A stretch of 64,000 nt of DNA from an uncultured SAR116 cluster alpha proteobacterium (GCA_902623995.1 CACNWE010000008.1:1-64000); one strand, 5' to 3'; shown: positions 53,677-62,655, numbered from the stretch's first letter. Numbers and translations: made by a program. The notes: generated from the letters alone by a model not told the origin.

Positions 53677-55326
53677 ATGGTAGCTATCTCTAAACTATTA
53701 AATCAAATATTAAATTCGCATTTAAAAATCATAAGTATAATTATAATTTTCTTACTTCTCTCTCCAGTTATTTCTATAATTATATCAAGTTTTCAAAATA
53801 CATATGATTTATGGCTACATCTTATAAATTCACGTTTAAAAAATTATTTATACAACACTTTTATGTTAATGTTAGGTGTTTGTTTAACTACCTTTGTGAT
53901 TGGAGTTTCTCTTGCCTGGTTAGTTTGCCGATATAATTTTTACTTGAAAAATATTATTGAGTGGGCACTACTTTTGCCTCTAGCATTACCATCATATATA
54001 GTTGCGTATTGTTATACTGATTTTTTTGAATATAGTGGTGTTGTTCAGACAATATTAAGAGATATATTTAATTTTTCTTCACCAAGTGATTATTATTTTC
54101 CAGAAATAAGATCTCTTGGAGGAGCAGTGTTTGTAATATCTTTTGTATTATACCCTTATGTTTATCTAATTACCAAAGTTGCTTTTAAATCTACTCCTTC
54201 ATCTTTAATTGAGTTTGCTGAGATCTCTGGGAAAAATATTTTCTATTTTGTTTCTTTACCTTTGGCTAAACCTGCAATAGTTGCTGGATTATCATTAGTG
54301 TTGATGGAAACAGTTTCTGATTTTGGTACAGTAGATTTTTTTGCAGTTGAAACAATTACTCTGGGTATTTTTAACCTATGGCTTGGAATGAACAATCTAG
54401 CCTCAGCATCACAGCTAGCTTTGGTAGGATTTACATTTGTAATTGTTTTGCTTGCACTAGAGCTTTATGCAAGGAAAAAACAAAAATTTAACGATCCTAA
54501 ATTCAACACTCACAATTTTTTTAATATTCAAGTATCTAAATCTAAAAATATTATAATTTTTTCAATATGCGTTATGCCAATATTATTTGGGTTTTTGATT
54601 CCAGTGCTTATTTTAATTGAGAATTCTCTAAATTATTTACACCTTGAAAATTTTGATCACTTAGTTACGATTGCTCAAAACTCTTTTTTTATTAGCTTCA
54701 CTACTGCAACAATCATAATATTATTATCTATAATTTTAACAGTAAGTATTAAATATCAAAATTTTAAAGGCTTTAATTTTTTATCTACAATGGCAGGTAT
54801 TGGATATGCTTTTCCAGGCATAATTATAGCTCTTGGGACATTGTTTTTTATTTCTTTTATTGAAAAATTTGTAAATTTATCATTAGAAATCTTTTCTATT
54901 GATCTAAATTTAATCTTAATTGGTTCTTACTTTTTATTAATTTTTGCATACATATCAAGATTTAATGCTGTTTCATTTGGGGCAATTAATAGCGGAATAA
55001 ATAGATTACCTCCTAATTTGCTTGAAGCTAGTAGATCACTTGGTAATCCGTTTTGGTATAGTTTTAAGAAGGTTATATTACCGTTATTAAGACCATCTAT
55101 TTTAACTGCATTTATTCTGGCTTTTGTTGATATTATTAAAGAACTTCCTATAACATTGTTATTAAGACCTTTCAATTTTGAAACTTTAGCCACATACGTA
55201 TATCAATATGCAAATGATGAAATGCTTGAAAGAGCATCTAGCGCAGCTCTTCTTATAGTAATTATAGGACTTTTACCTATTTTGTTTATCAATAAAATAA
55301 TGAATATAAATAAAAAAATAATTTAA
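53677..55326 (+). CDS. fbpB: Iron(III) ABC transporter permease, double-domain
   Basis: Inner-membrane permease for ferric iron. Its 549 residues comprise two fused permease halves with about 12 membrane segments. Each half has an EAA loop that contacts the ATPase: EISGKNIFYFVSLPLAKPAIVAG in the first and EASRSLGNPFWYSFKKVILPLLRPSI in the second. This matches FbpB/SfuB/FutB. The periplasmic binding protein is at 56742, on the opposite strand. The ATPase subunit is not in the window. Fur follows 55 bases downstream. Confidence 0.9.
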   Translation: MVAISKLLNQILNSHLKIISIIIIFLLLSPVISIIISSFQNTYDLWLHLINSRLKNYLYNTFMLMLGVCLTTFVIGVSLAWLVCRYNFYLKNIIEWALLLPLALPSYIVAYCYTDFFEYSGVVQTILRDIFNFSSPSDYYFPEIRSLGGAVFVISFVLYPYVYLITKVAFKSTPSSLIEFAEISGKNIFYFVSLPLAKPAIVAGLSLVLMETVSDFGTVDFFAVETITLGIFNLWLGMNNLASASQLALVGFTFVIVLLALELYARKKQKFNDPKFNTHNFFNIQVSKSKNIIIFSICVMPILFGFLIPVLILIENSLNYLHLENFDHLVTIAQNSFFISFTTATIIILLSIILTVSIKYQNFKGFNFLSTMAGIGYAFPGIIIALGTLFFISFIEKFVNLSLEIFSIDLNLILIGSYFLLIFAYISRFNAVSFGAINSGINRLPPNLLEASRSLGNPFWYSFKKVILPLLRPSILTAFILAFVDIIKELPITLLLRPFNFETLATYVYQYANDEMLERASSAALLIVIIGLLPILFINKIMNINKKII

Positions 55327-55347
55327 TTTTTTGTAAACTTGTATTAG

Positions 55348-55372
55348 TTTAGAATGATTATAATTCTTTCTA
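55348..55372. promoter_or_regulatory. Palindromic Fur/Irr-type operator before fur
   Basis: TTTAGAATGATTATAATTCTTT contains the inverted arms AGAAT and ATTCT around an AT centre. A very similar block, AGAATGATTATCAATTTCTT, lies before the SDR gene at 55839. It is about 10 bases from the fur start, so autoregulation is plausible. Confidence 0.5.
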
Positions 55373-55381
55373 GGAAAAAGA

Positions 55382-55786
55382 ATGGCCCAACTTTATGAGA
55401 AATGTATAAAAAACGGTCTGAGAATGACACTGCCTAGAAAAATTATACTAGAAGTAATCGAGGATTCAGCTGATCACCCTGATGTGGATGAAATGTATAG
55501 AAGAGCTGTTGAAAAAGATCGTTCAATCTCAATCGCAACTGTTTACAGAACAATCAAATTATTTGAAGAGGCTGGAATAATTGAAAGATTAGATATTGGT
55601 GACGGCAGATCTCGATATGAAGAAGCTGGCGAACATCATGAACATTTAATTGATGTTGAGAGTGGTGAAATCATTGAATTTCAGAACGAAGAACTAGAAG
55701 AAATGAAAAGGCAAGTAGCTCTTAATATGGGATATGAACTAGTAGATCATAGATTAGAGTTATTTGGAAAAAAAATAAAAAAATAA
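55382..55786 (+). CDS. fur: Fur family metal-responsive regulator
   Basis: A 134-residue DNA-binding repressor of the Fur family. The N-terminal winged helix includes GLRMTLPRKIILEVIEDSADHPDVDEMYRRA and ISIATVYRTIKLFEEAGIIERLD. The metal site is the HHEHLIDVESGEIIEF block. The CxxC zinc motif of many Fur proteins is absent, as in several alphaproteobacterial Fur/Mur proteins, which can respond to manganese. It sits within the iron uptake genes and has a palindrome directly upstream. Iron as the signal is the likely reading; Mn is the alternative. Confidence 0.88.
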   Translation: MAQLYEKCIKNGLRMTLPRKIILEVIEDSADHPDVDEMYRRAVEKDRSISIATVYRTIKLFEEAGIIERLDIGDGRSRYEEAGEHHEHLIDVESGEIIEFQNEELEEMKRQVALNMGYELVDHRLELFGKKIKK

Positions 55787-55838
55787 CATTCTTGTTTATT
55801 TAATTTCTTTGATTTCAAAGTTACATAATGTATTATTA

Positions 55839-55860
55839 AGAATGATTATCAATTTCTTGA
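55839..55860. promoter_or_regulatory. Fur/Irr-type operator-like sequence before the SDR gene
   Basis: AAGAATGATTATCAATTTCTTG shares its first 11 bases of core with the element before fur. It lies about 11 bases before the next start codon. Confidence 0.4.
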
Positions 55861-55870
55861 AAATTTAAAA

Positions 55871-56611
55871 ATGGAAGAAAAAGATAAAATTATAATTCTT
55901 ACAGGAGGTAGCAGAGGCATAGGTCACGCTACTTCAAAAAAATTTTGGGATGATGGATGGACAGTAATTACATTCTCACGATCTGAAGTTGCACCAAAAT
56001 GTCCTTGGTCTAACAATAAACAATTTCACTTTCAAGTTGATCTTGAAGATGAAATTTCTTTAAACAAAAAACTTAGAGAGTTATCTGAATTTTTAAATGG
56101 GAGGCCAGTAAAAGCACTCATTAATAATGCTGCAATTTCTCCAAAAGACAAAAAAAATGAGAGACTTAGTTTTAATGAAACATCATTAGAATTATGGCGT
56201 AAAGTATTTAATGTTAATTTTTTTGCTCCAATCATTATTTCAAAAGCTATTGTTAAAAATCTTAAATCAGCCAATGGTATGATAATTAACGTAACATCTA
56301 TTGCCAGTGATAATGTTCACCAATTTGCAGGACCTGCTTACGCAACATCTAAAGCTGCTCTAAAATCACTAACAAGAGAAATGGCATCAGATCTTGCCAA
56401 AGATAATATAAGAGTAAATGCTATAGCTCCTGGAGAAATTGAAACCTCTATGGTTACTCCAAGTAGTAAAAAATTACTCACAGAGAAGATACCTATGAAA
56501 AGATTTGGAACACCCGATGAAGTTGCAGGCGTCATTCTTTCAATGTGCTCAGAAACTTTCTCATATGTTAATGGAACAGAGATCCAAATTAATGGCGGTC
56601 AAACTGTCTAA
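55871..56611 (+). CDS. Short-chain dehydrogenase/reductase
   Basis: A cytoplasmic NAD(P)-dependent oxidoreductase of the classical SDR family, 246 residues. The cofactor loop TGGSRGIGHATSK is at residues 11-23. The structural INNAA block, the catalytic Ser in NVTSIAS and the YATSKAAL Tyr/Lys pair are all intact. The C-terminus with FVNGTEIQINGGQ (read YVNGTEIQINGGQTV) is typical. The substrate is unknown. It is next to fur and shares a similar upstream operator, so iron-responsive expression is possible. Confidence 0.85.
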   Translation: MEEKDKIIILTGGSRGIGHATSKKFWDDGWTVITFSRSEVAPKCPWSNNKQFHFQVDLEDEISLNKKLRELSEFLNGRPVKALINNAAISPKDKKNERLSFNETSLELWRKVFNVNFFAPIIISKAIVKNLKSANGMIINVTSIASDNVHQFAGPAYATSKAALKSLTREMASDLAKDNIRVNAIAPGEIETSMVTPSSKKLLTEKIPMKRFGTPDEVAGVILSMCSETFSYVNGTEIQINGGQTV

Positions 56612-56741
56612 ATATCTAGATTATATAAAAATTTCAAAGATAAATATAAAAAAAACAGGACTTGTTTTGTTCCTGTTTTTTTTATTTAAAGGTATAGCTT
56701 GGCTATTAGTTGGTTATTTTGGTATTAGTTATTTCTTTTAA
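56592..56741 (+). CDS. Possible small membrane protein overlapping the SDR end
   Basis: A 49-residue frame starting MAVKLSKYLDYIKISKI inside the last codons of the SDR gene and ending in a hydrophobic helix (VLFLFFLFKGIAWLLVGYFGI). The basic N-terminus and single helix look like a real small membrane protein. There is no strong ribosome site, and the frame runs through a hairpin that could be a terminator. Confidence 0.35.
   Translation: MAVKLSKYLDYIKISKINIKKTGLVLFLFFLFKGIAWLLVGYFGISYFF
56653..56684 (+). terminator. Possible intrinsic terminator after the SDR gene
   Basis: AAACAGGA and TCCTGTTT form an 8-bp stem with a 10-base loop, followed by a T run, about 45 bases after the SDR stop. 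It conflicts with the small overlapping ORF at 56592 if that is expressed. Confidence 0.5.
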
Positions 56742-57779
56742 TCACCAACCCACCTGATCAATTATCATTTGTGCTTTTTTTGCATTTTTAGCAATCTCAC
56801 TTATAGGTAAGCTATCTGACTTAAATGTACCCCATTCCATTATTTTGCCATCAAGTTTAACTTTAGGATTTACTGGATATTCAAAATTAACATTTGCATA
56901 AATTTTCTGTGCTTTTGGCATAGTAAGCCATTCAATAAATCTTAGAGCTTCTTCACTATTTTTTGAATATTTTGCAATAGCCGCACCTGAAATGTTAACA
57001 TGTTGTCCTCTATTACCTTGATTATAGAATATTACTTCAGTAGCTCGTGCCCAATTTTTTTGTTCAGGTTTCTTTTCATTAAATTTCATTAATGCAAAAT
57101 AATATGTGTTCATTAAAACTATATCACACTCACCTGAGTAAATTCCTTTTGCTTGTGCTCTGTCATTACCTTTTGGTTTTCTTGCAAAATTTGAAACTAA
57201 ACCTTCTGCCCATGATTTTGCTTTTGCCTCACCCTTATGGGCAATTATTGAAGCCAATAATGCTCTATTATATGGGTGGCTTCCAATTCTTGTACAGATT
57301 TTCCCTCTGAACTTGGATTTTGTTAAATCTTCAATATCATTAATTTCATTTTTATTAACTCTATCTTTTGAAATACCTATTATTCGAGCTCTAGTAGATA
57401 AACTAACCCATTTTTTGTTTATATCTCTTAAATGATTTGGAACATTTTTATTTATTATGTCTGAGTTAATATTTTTAACTAAATCCATATCCGCAAGCTC
57501 AGATAATCTTGAAATATCAACGGTAAGAATTACATCCGCAGGAGAATTTTTTCCTTCGGATTTGAGCCTTTGCGCGAGGCCTTTCTTAGCGTGTAAAACG
57601 TTAAATTTTACTGAAAATTCTTTTTCATATTCTTTGGTAAATGGTTCCAAAAGAGCAGGGCTTCGATAAGAGTAAATATTTATCTCTTTTGAACTAGCGC
57701 GTTGAATTCCAAAAATTAAGATAGATAAACAAAAAATTAAGTTGAAAATACAAAATAATAAAGATTTAAGACTTTTCAT
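56742..57779 (-). CDS. fbpA: Periplasmic iron(III)-binding protein
   Basis: Substrate-binding protein of the ferric-iron ABC transporter, 345 residues with a signal peptide (LLFCIFNLIFCLSILIFGIQRASS). It shows the FbpA/FutA start KEINIYSYRSPALLEPFTKEYEKEF, then SRARIIG-like STRARIIGISK, and a Tyr pair in NTYYFALMKF as expected iron ligands. The C-terminal EALRFIEWLTMPKAQKIYANVNFEYPVNP is characteristic. It is convergent with the SDR gene and on the opposite strand to the permease. A Fur-box-like sequence lies upstream. Confidence 0.92.
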   Translation of the reverse strand: MKSLKSLLFCIFNLIFCLSILIFGIQRASSKEINIYSYRSPALLEPFTKEYEKEFSVKFNVLHAKKGLAQRLKSEGKNSPADVILTVDISRLSELADMDLVKNINSDIINKNVPNHLRDINKKWVSLSTRARIIGISKDRVNKNEINDIEDLTKSKFRGKICTRIGSHPYNRALLASIIAHKGEAKAKSWAEGLVSNFARKPKGNDRAQAKGIYSGECDIVLMNTYYFALMKFNEKKPEQKNWARATEVIFYNQGNRGQHVNISGAAIAKYSKNSEEALRFIEWLTMPKAQKIYANVNFEYPVNPKVKLDGKIMEWGTFKSDSLPISEIAKNAKKAQMIIDQVGW

Positions 57780-57800
57780 TTAAAACACCATTATGTAATT

Positions 57801-57825
57801 GCGAATCATTATCATTATTATTACT
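57801..57825 (-). promoter_or_regulatory. Fur-box-like sequence before fbpA
   Basis: On the minus strand this reads AATAATAATGATAATGATT, which matches repeated NATNAT hexamers of the Fur consensus (GATAATGATAATCATTATC). It is about 25 bases before the fbpA start. Confidence 0.6.
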
Positions 57826-57855
57826 ATAACTATTATCAATGTCAAATTAATTTTT

Positions 57856-58830
57856 TTAACCTCCACCTATTAATATACCAGCAGCCAGAACTAGTGATCC
57901 ACCAAAAACGACTTGAAACACGGCTTTTGTAAATTTAATTTCCATATATTTAGCTTGTATCCAAGCAATAGCCCAAAGCTCAACTAGTACAAAAAACATT
58001 GCAATCACTGTTGCAAGATAAAAGTCAGAAATCAAATATGGTAGTGCATGACCTAACCCCCCTATTGTGGTCATAATGCCTGAGGCAAACCCTCGCTTTA
58101 TTGGTGAACCTCTCCCTGATATTACTCCATCATCATGTACAGCTTCTGTAAAACCCATTGAAATTCCAGCTCCTATAGATGCTGCTAAACCAACTAATAA
58201 TGTTGTATGACTGTCTTTTGTTGCGAAAGCAGTAGCAAAAATTGGAGCTAAAGTTGAAACTGATCCATCCATAAGACCGGCAAGACCTGGCTGGACCCAT
58301 GTTAATATAAACTGCCTTTTATCTTTAGTAACCTCCTCATTGGCACTTCGTGATTTTTGAGCATTCAATAATATCAATTTAGCATTATCTTTCTGCTCTC
58401 TACTCATTAATGCTAAGTCAATAAGTAAATTTCTAATTTCTATATTTTGGGATGTTTTAGCAAAGGAATTATAGAATTGAGCAGATAAAGTTTCCATTTC
58501 AACAATTTCGTTTCTAACTTTTTCAATAGAATTCTTTATTACCAACCATTCAGGTTTTCTTTTGAAGTAATTAGCAATTTCTTTTTGGTTAGTAATGTTT
58601 AAAGTCTCACCAAATTTTTTTTTATGTAATTCAACTAATTTTTTTCTATTTTTATTTTTTAAAATAGACATTTGTTTAAACATTTTTGATGTAACTGGGT
58701 AATTTATAATAAAATGAGAAGAATACTCATCATATAATTTTATATCTTCTTCTAAACTAACAATTGCAAGAGATAATATTTCATTATCATTTAAGTCTTG
58801 AAATTTCTTTTTAATTAAAGATTTGTACAT
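57856..58830 (-). CDS. mbfA: Membrane-bound ferritin / VIT1-family iron transporter
   Basis: A 324-residue protein with an N-terminal ferritin-like di-iron domain (about 1-165) fused to a CCC1/VIT1 membrane domain (about 170-324, about five helices). Glu-rich helices carry LAIVSLEEDIKLYDEYSSHF and EIVEMETLSAQFYNSFA. The VIT part has GLAGLMDGSVSTLAPIFATAFA and GLAASIGAGISMGFTEAV. This architecture is MbfA of Rhizobiales, described as an iron exporter protecting against iron and peroxide stress. Two Fur/Irr-like palindromes lie upstream, which suits iron control. Confidence 0.87.
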   Translation of the reverse strand: MYKSLIKKKFQDLNDNEILSLAIVSLEEDIKLYDEYSSHFIINYPVTSKMFKQMSILKNKNRKKLVELHKKKFGETLNITNQKEIANYFKRKPEWLVIKNSIEKVRNEIVEMETLSAQFYNSFAKTSQNIEIRNLLIDLALMSREQKDNAKLILLNAQKSRSANEEVTKDKRQFILTWVQPGLAGLMDGSVSTLAPIFATAFATKDSHTTLLVGLAASIGAGISMGFTEAVHDDGVISGRGSPIKRGFASGIMTTIGGLGHALPYLISDFYLATVIAMFFVLVELWAIAWIQAKYMEIKFTKAVFQVVFGGSLVLAAGILIGGG

Positions 58831-58901
58831 AATGCATTCCCAAAGAGTTTTAATATATTAGTTTAATTAATAAGTCATTGAATTTATTATTTATTTTTGC
58901 A

Positions 58902-58919
58902 AATGATAATAATTATTAA
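58902..58919. promoter_or_regulatory. Second Fur-box-like element
   Basis: AATGATAATAATTATTAA is an imperfect version of the palindrome at 58942 and lies between it and mbfA. It may be a weaker second operator. Confidence 0.45.
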
Positions 58920-58941
58920 AACAATTAAATATATTATTGAC

Positions 58942-58960
58942 AATGATAATGATTATCATT
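58942..58960. promoter_or_regulatory. Fur-box palindrome between mbfA and the dehydrogenase gene
   Basis: AATGATAATGATTATCATT is a perfect 9-1-9 palindrome of 19 bases containing GATAAT-G-ATTATC, the Fur operator core. It lies 112 bases before mbfA and 180 bases before the divergent IPMDH-family gene. Confidence 0.75.
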
Positions 58961-59139
58961 ATTGTGAATACATGGATGAACTCAATATATATCTCCCAAG
59001 ATTAATTAAGTTCATCCACATTTCATTTAAAAATTTATAACTCTAAAAGATTTTTTTTATAAATTACAAATATCTATTAAATCATTGTAAATGTTAATTG
59101 ACCTAAGTAATATTTTATTAAAAAAATTTGGTATCACGC

Positions 59140-60267
59140 ATGAATAATAATGAATTTCAGATAGCTACAGTACCTGGAGATGGGATAGGTAAAGACATAG
59201 TAAATTCAGCTATTTCAATTGTTGACTTGTCTTCAAAAATAACAGGTGGATTTAAATGCGAATGGCATATGATCAAAGCAGGAGCTGAATATTATTCTTT
59301 GACTGGAAAAGATGTTGAACCAGGAGGAGAAAAAAAAGTTGATGAACTCGATAGTATTTTTTTAGGTGCAATTGGGTTACCTAGTGTTCGTCATAAAGAT
59401 GGAACTGAAATATGCCCTCACCTAAGATTTAGAGAAATGTTTGGCTTGTACGCTGGTGTTAGACCAGTTAAAGCATACAAAAACATACCAAATAGATTAA
59501 GTAATGAATTATCAAGAAATATAGATTTAGTTATTTTAAGAGAATCTACTGAAGGATTATTTTACACTGCTGCTGTTCATAATAGATGTCCAGTTGAAAA
59601 TGATCAAGAAGTGCAAGATGTAATGAAAATAACTAGAGCAACTACTGAAAAATTACATGATTTTGCATTTAAATTAGCAAGACAAAGAAAGAAAAAAGGG
59701 AAATTAGGAAAAGTTACTTGTGTAGATAAAGCTAATGTTTTCAGATCACAGGCATTTTTCAGGAAAATATTTGATGAAAGAAAAATTAAATTCAAAGATA
59801 TAGATGCTGATCATTGCTATGTTGATGCAATGGCACTCAACTTGATTAGAAATCCTTGGGAATATGATGTAATGGTGATGGAAAATATGTTTGGTGACAT
59901 ATTATCTGATTTAGGAGGAGGCCTGATAGGAGGCATGGGTATGGCCTCATGTGCTGAAATAGGTGATAATCACGGGTTATTTCAACCTGCCCATGGAAGT
60001 GCGCCTGATATACTCGGACAGGATAAGGCTAATCCGCTAGCTACTATTTTAAGTGCATCTCTGATGCTGGAATATCTATCTGATAAAAAAAGTTGCAAAA
60101 GTACTTTGTTAGGTTCCAGATTAATTGAGACTGCAATTGAAATCGGTTTTGAAAGAAATGAATTAAGACCAATAGAATTTGGAGGTGATATGGGAACAAA
60201 GGGAATAACTGAAACTTTAAGTGATTTATTAAACGATAATGAAATTCAAAAACAAATATTAACTTGA
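59140..60267 (+). CDS. Isocitrate/isopropylmalate dehydrogenase family enzyme
   Basis: A decarboxylating 2-hydroxy-acid dehydrogenase of about 375 residues. The motifs are IATVPGDGIGKDIV, VRPVKAYKNIP, LRESTEGLFYTAA, KVTCVDKANVFRSQAFFRK, VDAMALNLIRNP and ENMFGDILSDLGGGLIGGMGMA. FQPAHGSAPDILGQDKANP follows. I took the ATG at 59140, since the earlier TTG has no better ribosome site. Its neighbours are a DUF1537 kinase and an RraA-like protein, so the substrate is more likely a four-carbon hydroxy acid than isopropylmalate or isocitrate. It differs clearly from the family member at 52514. Confidence 0.85.
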   Translation: MNNNEFQIATVPGDGIGKDIVNSAISIVDLSSKITGGFKCEWHMIKAGAEYYSLTGKDVEPGGEKKVDELDSIFLGAIGLPSVRHKDGTEICPHLRFREMFGLYAGVRPVKAYKNIPNRLSNELSRNIDLVILRESTEGLFYTAAVHNRCPVENDQEVQDVMKITRATTEKLHDFAFKLARQRKKKGKLGKVTCVDKANVFRSQAFFRKIFDERKIKFKDIDADHCYVDAMALNLIRNPWEYDVMVMENMFGDILSDLGGGLIGGMGMASCAEIGDNHGLFQPAHGSAPDILGQDKANPLATILSASLMLEYLSDKKSCKSTLLGSRLIETAIEIGFERNELRPIEFGGDMGTKGITETLSDLLNDNEIQKQILT

Positions 60268-60285
60268 GAGGAGATTAATAAATTA

Positions 60286-60576
60286 ATGTTTGTAATTACA
60301 GTAAAATTCGTAATCAACGAAAAAGATATAGATAAATTTAAAACTAGAATTTTACAACAAGCTAGAGACTCTCTTGAACTTGAAAAAGATTGTCATGAGT
60401 TCGATGTATGTCATGATCCAAATGACAAAAATGTAGTTTTTTTATATGAGACATATACTGATAAAGACGCTTTTGATATTCACCTTCAAAGCAATCATTA
60501 TTTAGATTTTAATGAAGAGGTTACGCCTTGGGTTAAAGAAAAAATTGTCACACAGCTTGAAAAACAGAAACTATAA
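60286..60576 (+). CDS. ABM-domain (quinol monooxygenase-like) protein
   Basis: A 96-residue protein of the antibiotic-biosynthesis-monooxygenase fold (YgiN-like): a dimeric ferredoxin-like barrel. Family marks are KFVINEKDIDKFKTRILQQARDSLELEKDCHEFDVCHD, NVVFLYETYTDKDAFDIHLQSNHY and the end helix. GAGAGGAG precedes the start by about 10 bases. It lies between the dehydrogenase and the kinase in one operon. Its role in the pathway is not known; such proteins often act on quinol-like or keto substrates. Confidence 0.8.
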   Translation: MFVITVKFVINEKDIDKFKTRILQQARDSLELEKDCHEFDVCHDPNDKNVVFLYETYTDKDAFDIHLQSNHYLDFNEEVTPWVKEKIVTQLEKQKL

Positions 60577-60588
60577 AGTTGATTAAAC

Positions 60589-61866
60589 ATGATACTTGGA
60601 ATTATAGGAGATGACTTTACAGGGTCATCAGACATAGCAAATAATTTAAAAAAATCTGGAATGCAAGTTTCTATGTTTGCGGGGGTTCCCTCCTTTAAAA
60701 ACAAAGCCTCATTAACCAATGCTGATGCTGCTGTAATTGCACTAAAAACAAGAACAATTCCAATAAATGAAGCTGTATCAGAGAGTCTAAAAGCTTTGGA
60801 ATGGTTAAAAAATGCTGGTTGCAGTCAATTCATATTTAAATATTGTTCTACATTTGATTCAACAAAAGAAGGAAATATAGGTCCAGTTACTGATGCTATA
60901 ATGGAGGAATTAAATGTTGATTTCACCATAGCCTGTCCTTCTTTTCCAGATGCAGGAAGAACAGTGTTTTACGGACATATGTTTGTAAATGGAAAACCAC
61001 TTAATGAATCAGGGATGGAAAAACACCCTTTAACACCCATGATTGACCATAATTTAGTTAGATGGCTAGACCATCAGACTAAACATAGTGTTGGATTAAT
61101 TGATTATAAAACAATAAATAATGGTTCACAAAGTGTTAAAGATAAAATTAACAATTTAAAAATTGAAGGTTGCAAATACGCAATAGTTGATACAACCAAT
61201 AATGAAGATTTTGAAATCATTTGTAACGGGGTAAAAGATTTACAATTTTTAACTGGTGGATCGGGAATTGCCTTAGGTTTACCAAAAATTTATAAAAAAG
61301 ATGGTTTACTCTCGGATAAAAATTTTCAAATTCCTGAAAATACAACAAATGCAGTAATTCTATCAGGCTCTTGTTCATCTGCTACTTTGAGTCAAATAGA
61401 GGTTTATAAAAAAGATAATCCATCATATTTTATTTCTGCCGACGAAGTAATGAATAACGAAAACTTAATTGAAGATGTTATAAAATGGATTAGAAACAAT
61501 GAAACTCTATCACCTTTAATTTATTCATCTGCAGATCCAAAAATTGTTAAAGAAAAACAAATTCAGTATGGACAAGAAGTATTAGCGAATAAGATTGAAA
61601 GTATTTTTGAGAAACTATCGAATAAACTTTTAAATCATACTTTTGGTATTTTCATATCTGCCGGTGGAGAGACATCAGGTGCTGTAGTTAATGGATTAGG
61701 GCTCCAAGAATTAAAAATTGGAAAAGAAATTGCTCATGGAGTTCCTGCTCTTTGGTCACCAAATTCAAATTGTAACAAACCTGTTTCAGTTACTCTAAAA
61801 TCAGGTAATTTTGGTCAATCTGATTTTTTTAAAAGAGCTTTGCAAATTCTTAGAGGAAAAACTTAA
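60589..61866 (+). CDS. Four-carbon acid sugar kinase family protein (DUF1537)
   Basis: A 425-residue kinase family that phosphorylates four-carbon sugar acids such as threonate, erythronate and 3-oxo-tetronate (OtnK/DtnK). It has the N-terminal IGDDFTGSSDIANNLKKSG and LKTRTIP. The CPSFPDAGRTVFYGHMFVNGKPL block and the nucleotide-binding C-terminal GGETSGAVVNGLGL are also present. Length is normal. It starts 12 bases after the ABM gene. In known pathways the partner is a PdxA2 dehydrogenase; here an IPMDH-family enzyme takes that place, so the exact acid is uncertain. Confidence 0.88.
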   Translation: MILGIIGDDFTGSSDIANNLKKSGMQVSMFAGVPSFKNKASLTNADAAVIALKTRTIPINEAVSESLKALEWLKNAGCSQFIFKYCSTFDSTKEGNIGPVTDAIMEELNVDFTIACPSFPDAGRTVFYGHMFVNGKPLNESGMEKHPLTPMIDHNLVRWLDHQTKHSVGLIDYKTINNGSQSVKDKINNLKIEGCKYAIVDTTNNEDFEIICNGVKDLQFLTGGSGIALGLPKIYKKDGLLSDKNFQIPENTTNAVILSGSCSSATLSQIEVYKKDNPSYFISADEVMNNENLIEDVIKWIRNNETLSPLIYSSADPKIVKEKQIQYGQEVLANKIESIFEKLSNKLLNHTFGIFISAGGETSGAVVNGLGLQELKIGKEIAHGVPALWSPNSNCNKPVSVTLKSGNFGQSDFFKRALQILRGKT

Positions 61867-62513
61867 ATTTTTGAAAATTTCTTTAGTGCTTCTCTAAAAG
61901 TCAGACCATTTTCCATCTCTTGCATAGCCTTTTTATCGTCAGCAGTAAACTTTTCTGCTTCCTCTGTTATTTTTTCAACATGTTCAATTGGCAAACACAA
62001 AACTCCCGTTCCATCTCCAACAATAATATCTCCATGTCTAACCCTTACTCCTGCACAAATGATTGGCTCATTGATTGAAAGGACTTTTATTCGAGTTTTA
62101 CCAGGTGTCGGAACCATGTGTTTTGAAAAAGTTGGAAAAGAAAATTCTACTATTTCTTCTCGATCCCTAACTCCACCATCAACTACCAGCCCAGCTATAC
62201 CCTTTAATTTTGCAGAGTAAGAAGCCATTCCACCCCAGGTAGATACTTGTGCTCCATTATTTGCAACTACTATAACATCACCTGGACTAGTTGCGTCAAT
62301 CATATGCCCAACTTTGAATTCTTCCGTAGAAAAACTTCCATATGGCCCCGTAACCTCCTGTACAGTTACTGCCCTACCAACTATTTTCATACCCAGACCT
62401 GCAGGATGTAGATTATTCATAACTCCATTGAAACCAATATCATCAAGTGCATTCGCTAATGTGGGTGTTGCTATATTCCTTAATCTTTGCAAGATATTTT
62501 CATCAATCGACAT
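61863..62513 (-). CDS. RraA-like / 4-hydroxy-4-methyl-2-oxoglutarate aldolase family protein
   Basis: A 216-residue protein of the RraA/HMG-aldolase fold. It contains SPGDVIVVANNGAQVSTWGGMASYSAKLKGIAGLVVDGGVRDREEI, where the Arg-Asp of the aldolase metal site is kept, and HGDIIVGDGTGVLCLP. Family members cleave 4-hydroxy-2-oxo acids or decarboxylate oxaloacetate; others only bind RNase E. The metabolic setting favours aldolase or decarboxylase. It is convergent with the kinase gene, sharing four bases at the stops. Confidence 0.85.
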   Translation of the reverse strand: MSIDENILQRLRNIATPTLANALDDIGFNGVMNNLHPAGLGMKIVGRAVTVQEVTGPYGSFSTEEFKVGHMIDATSPGDVIVVANNGAQVSTWGGMASYSAKLKGIAGLVVDGGVRDREEIVEFSFPTFSKHMVPTPGKTRIKVLSINEPIICAGVRVRHGDIIVGDGTGVLCLPIEHVEKITEEAEKFTADDKKAMQEMENGLTFREALKKFSKI

Positions 62514-62655
62514 TTCTACCTCCTTAATCGTAAAAAGATTAAATTATGAAATTCTTAATATCAATAATTAAACTTATTTATATTATATTAATTCTATTGA
62601 CGTTTACCTTTAATTATTTAGTTTAATTGTAGTAACCAACTGTAAAGAAGAATTA

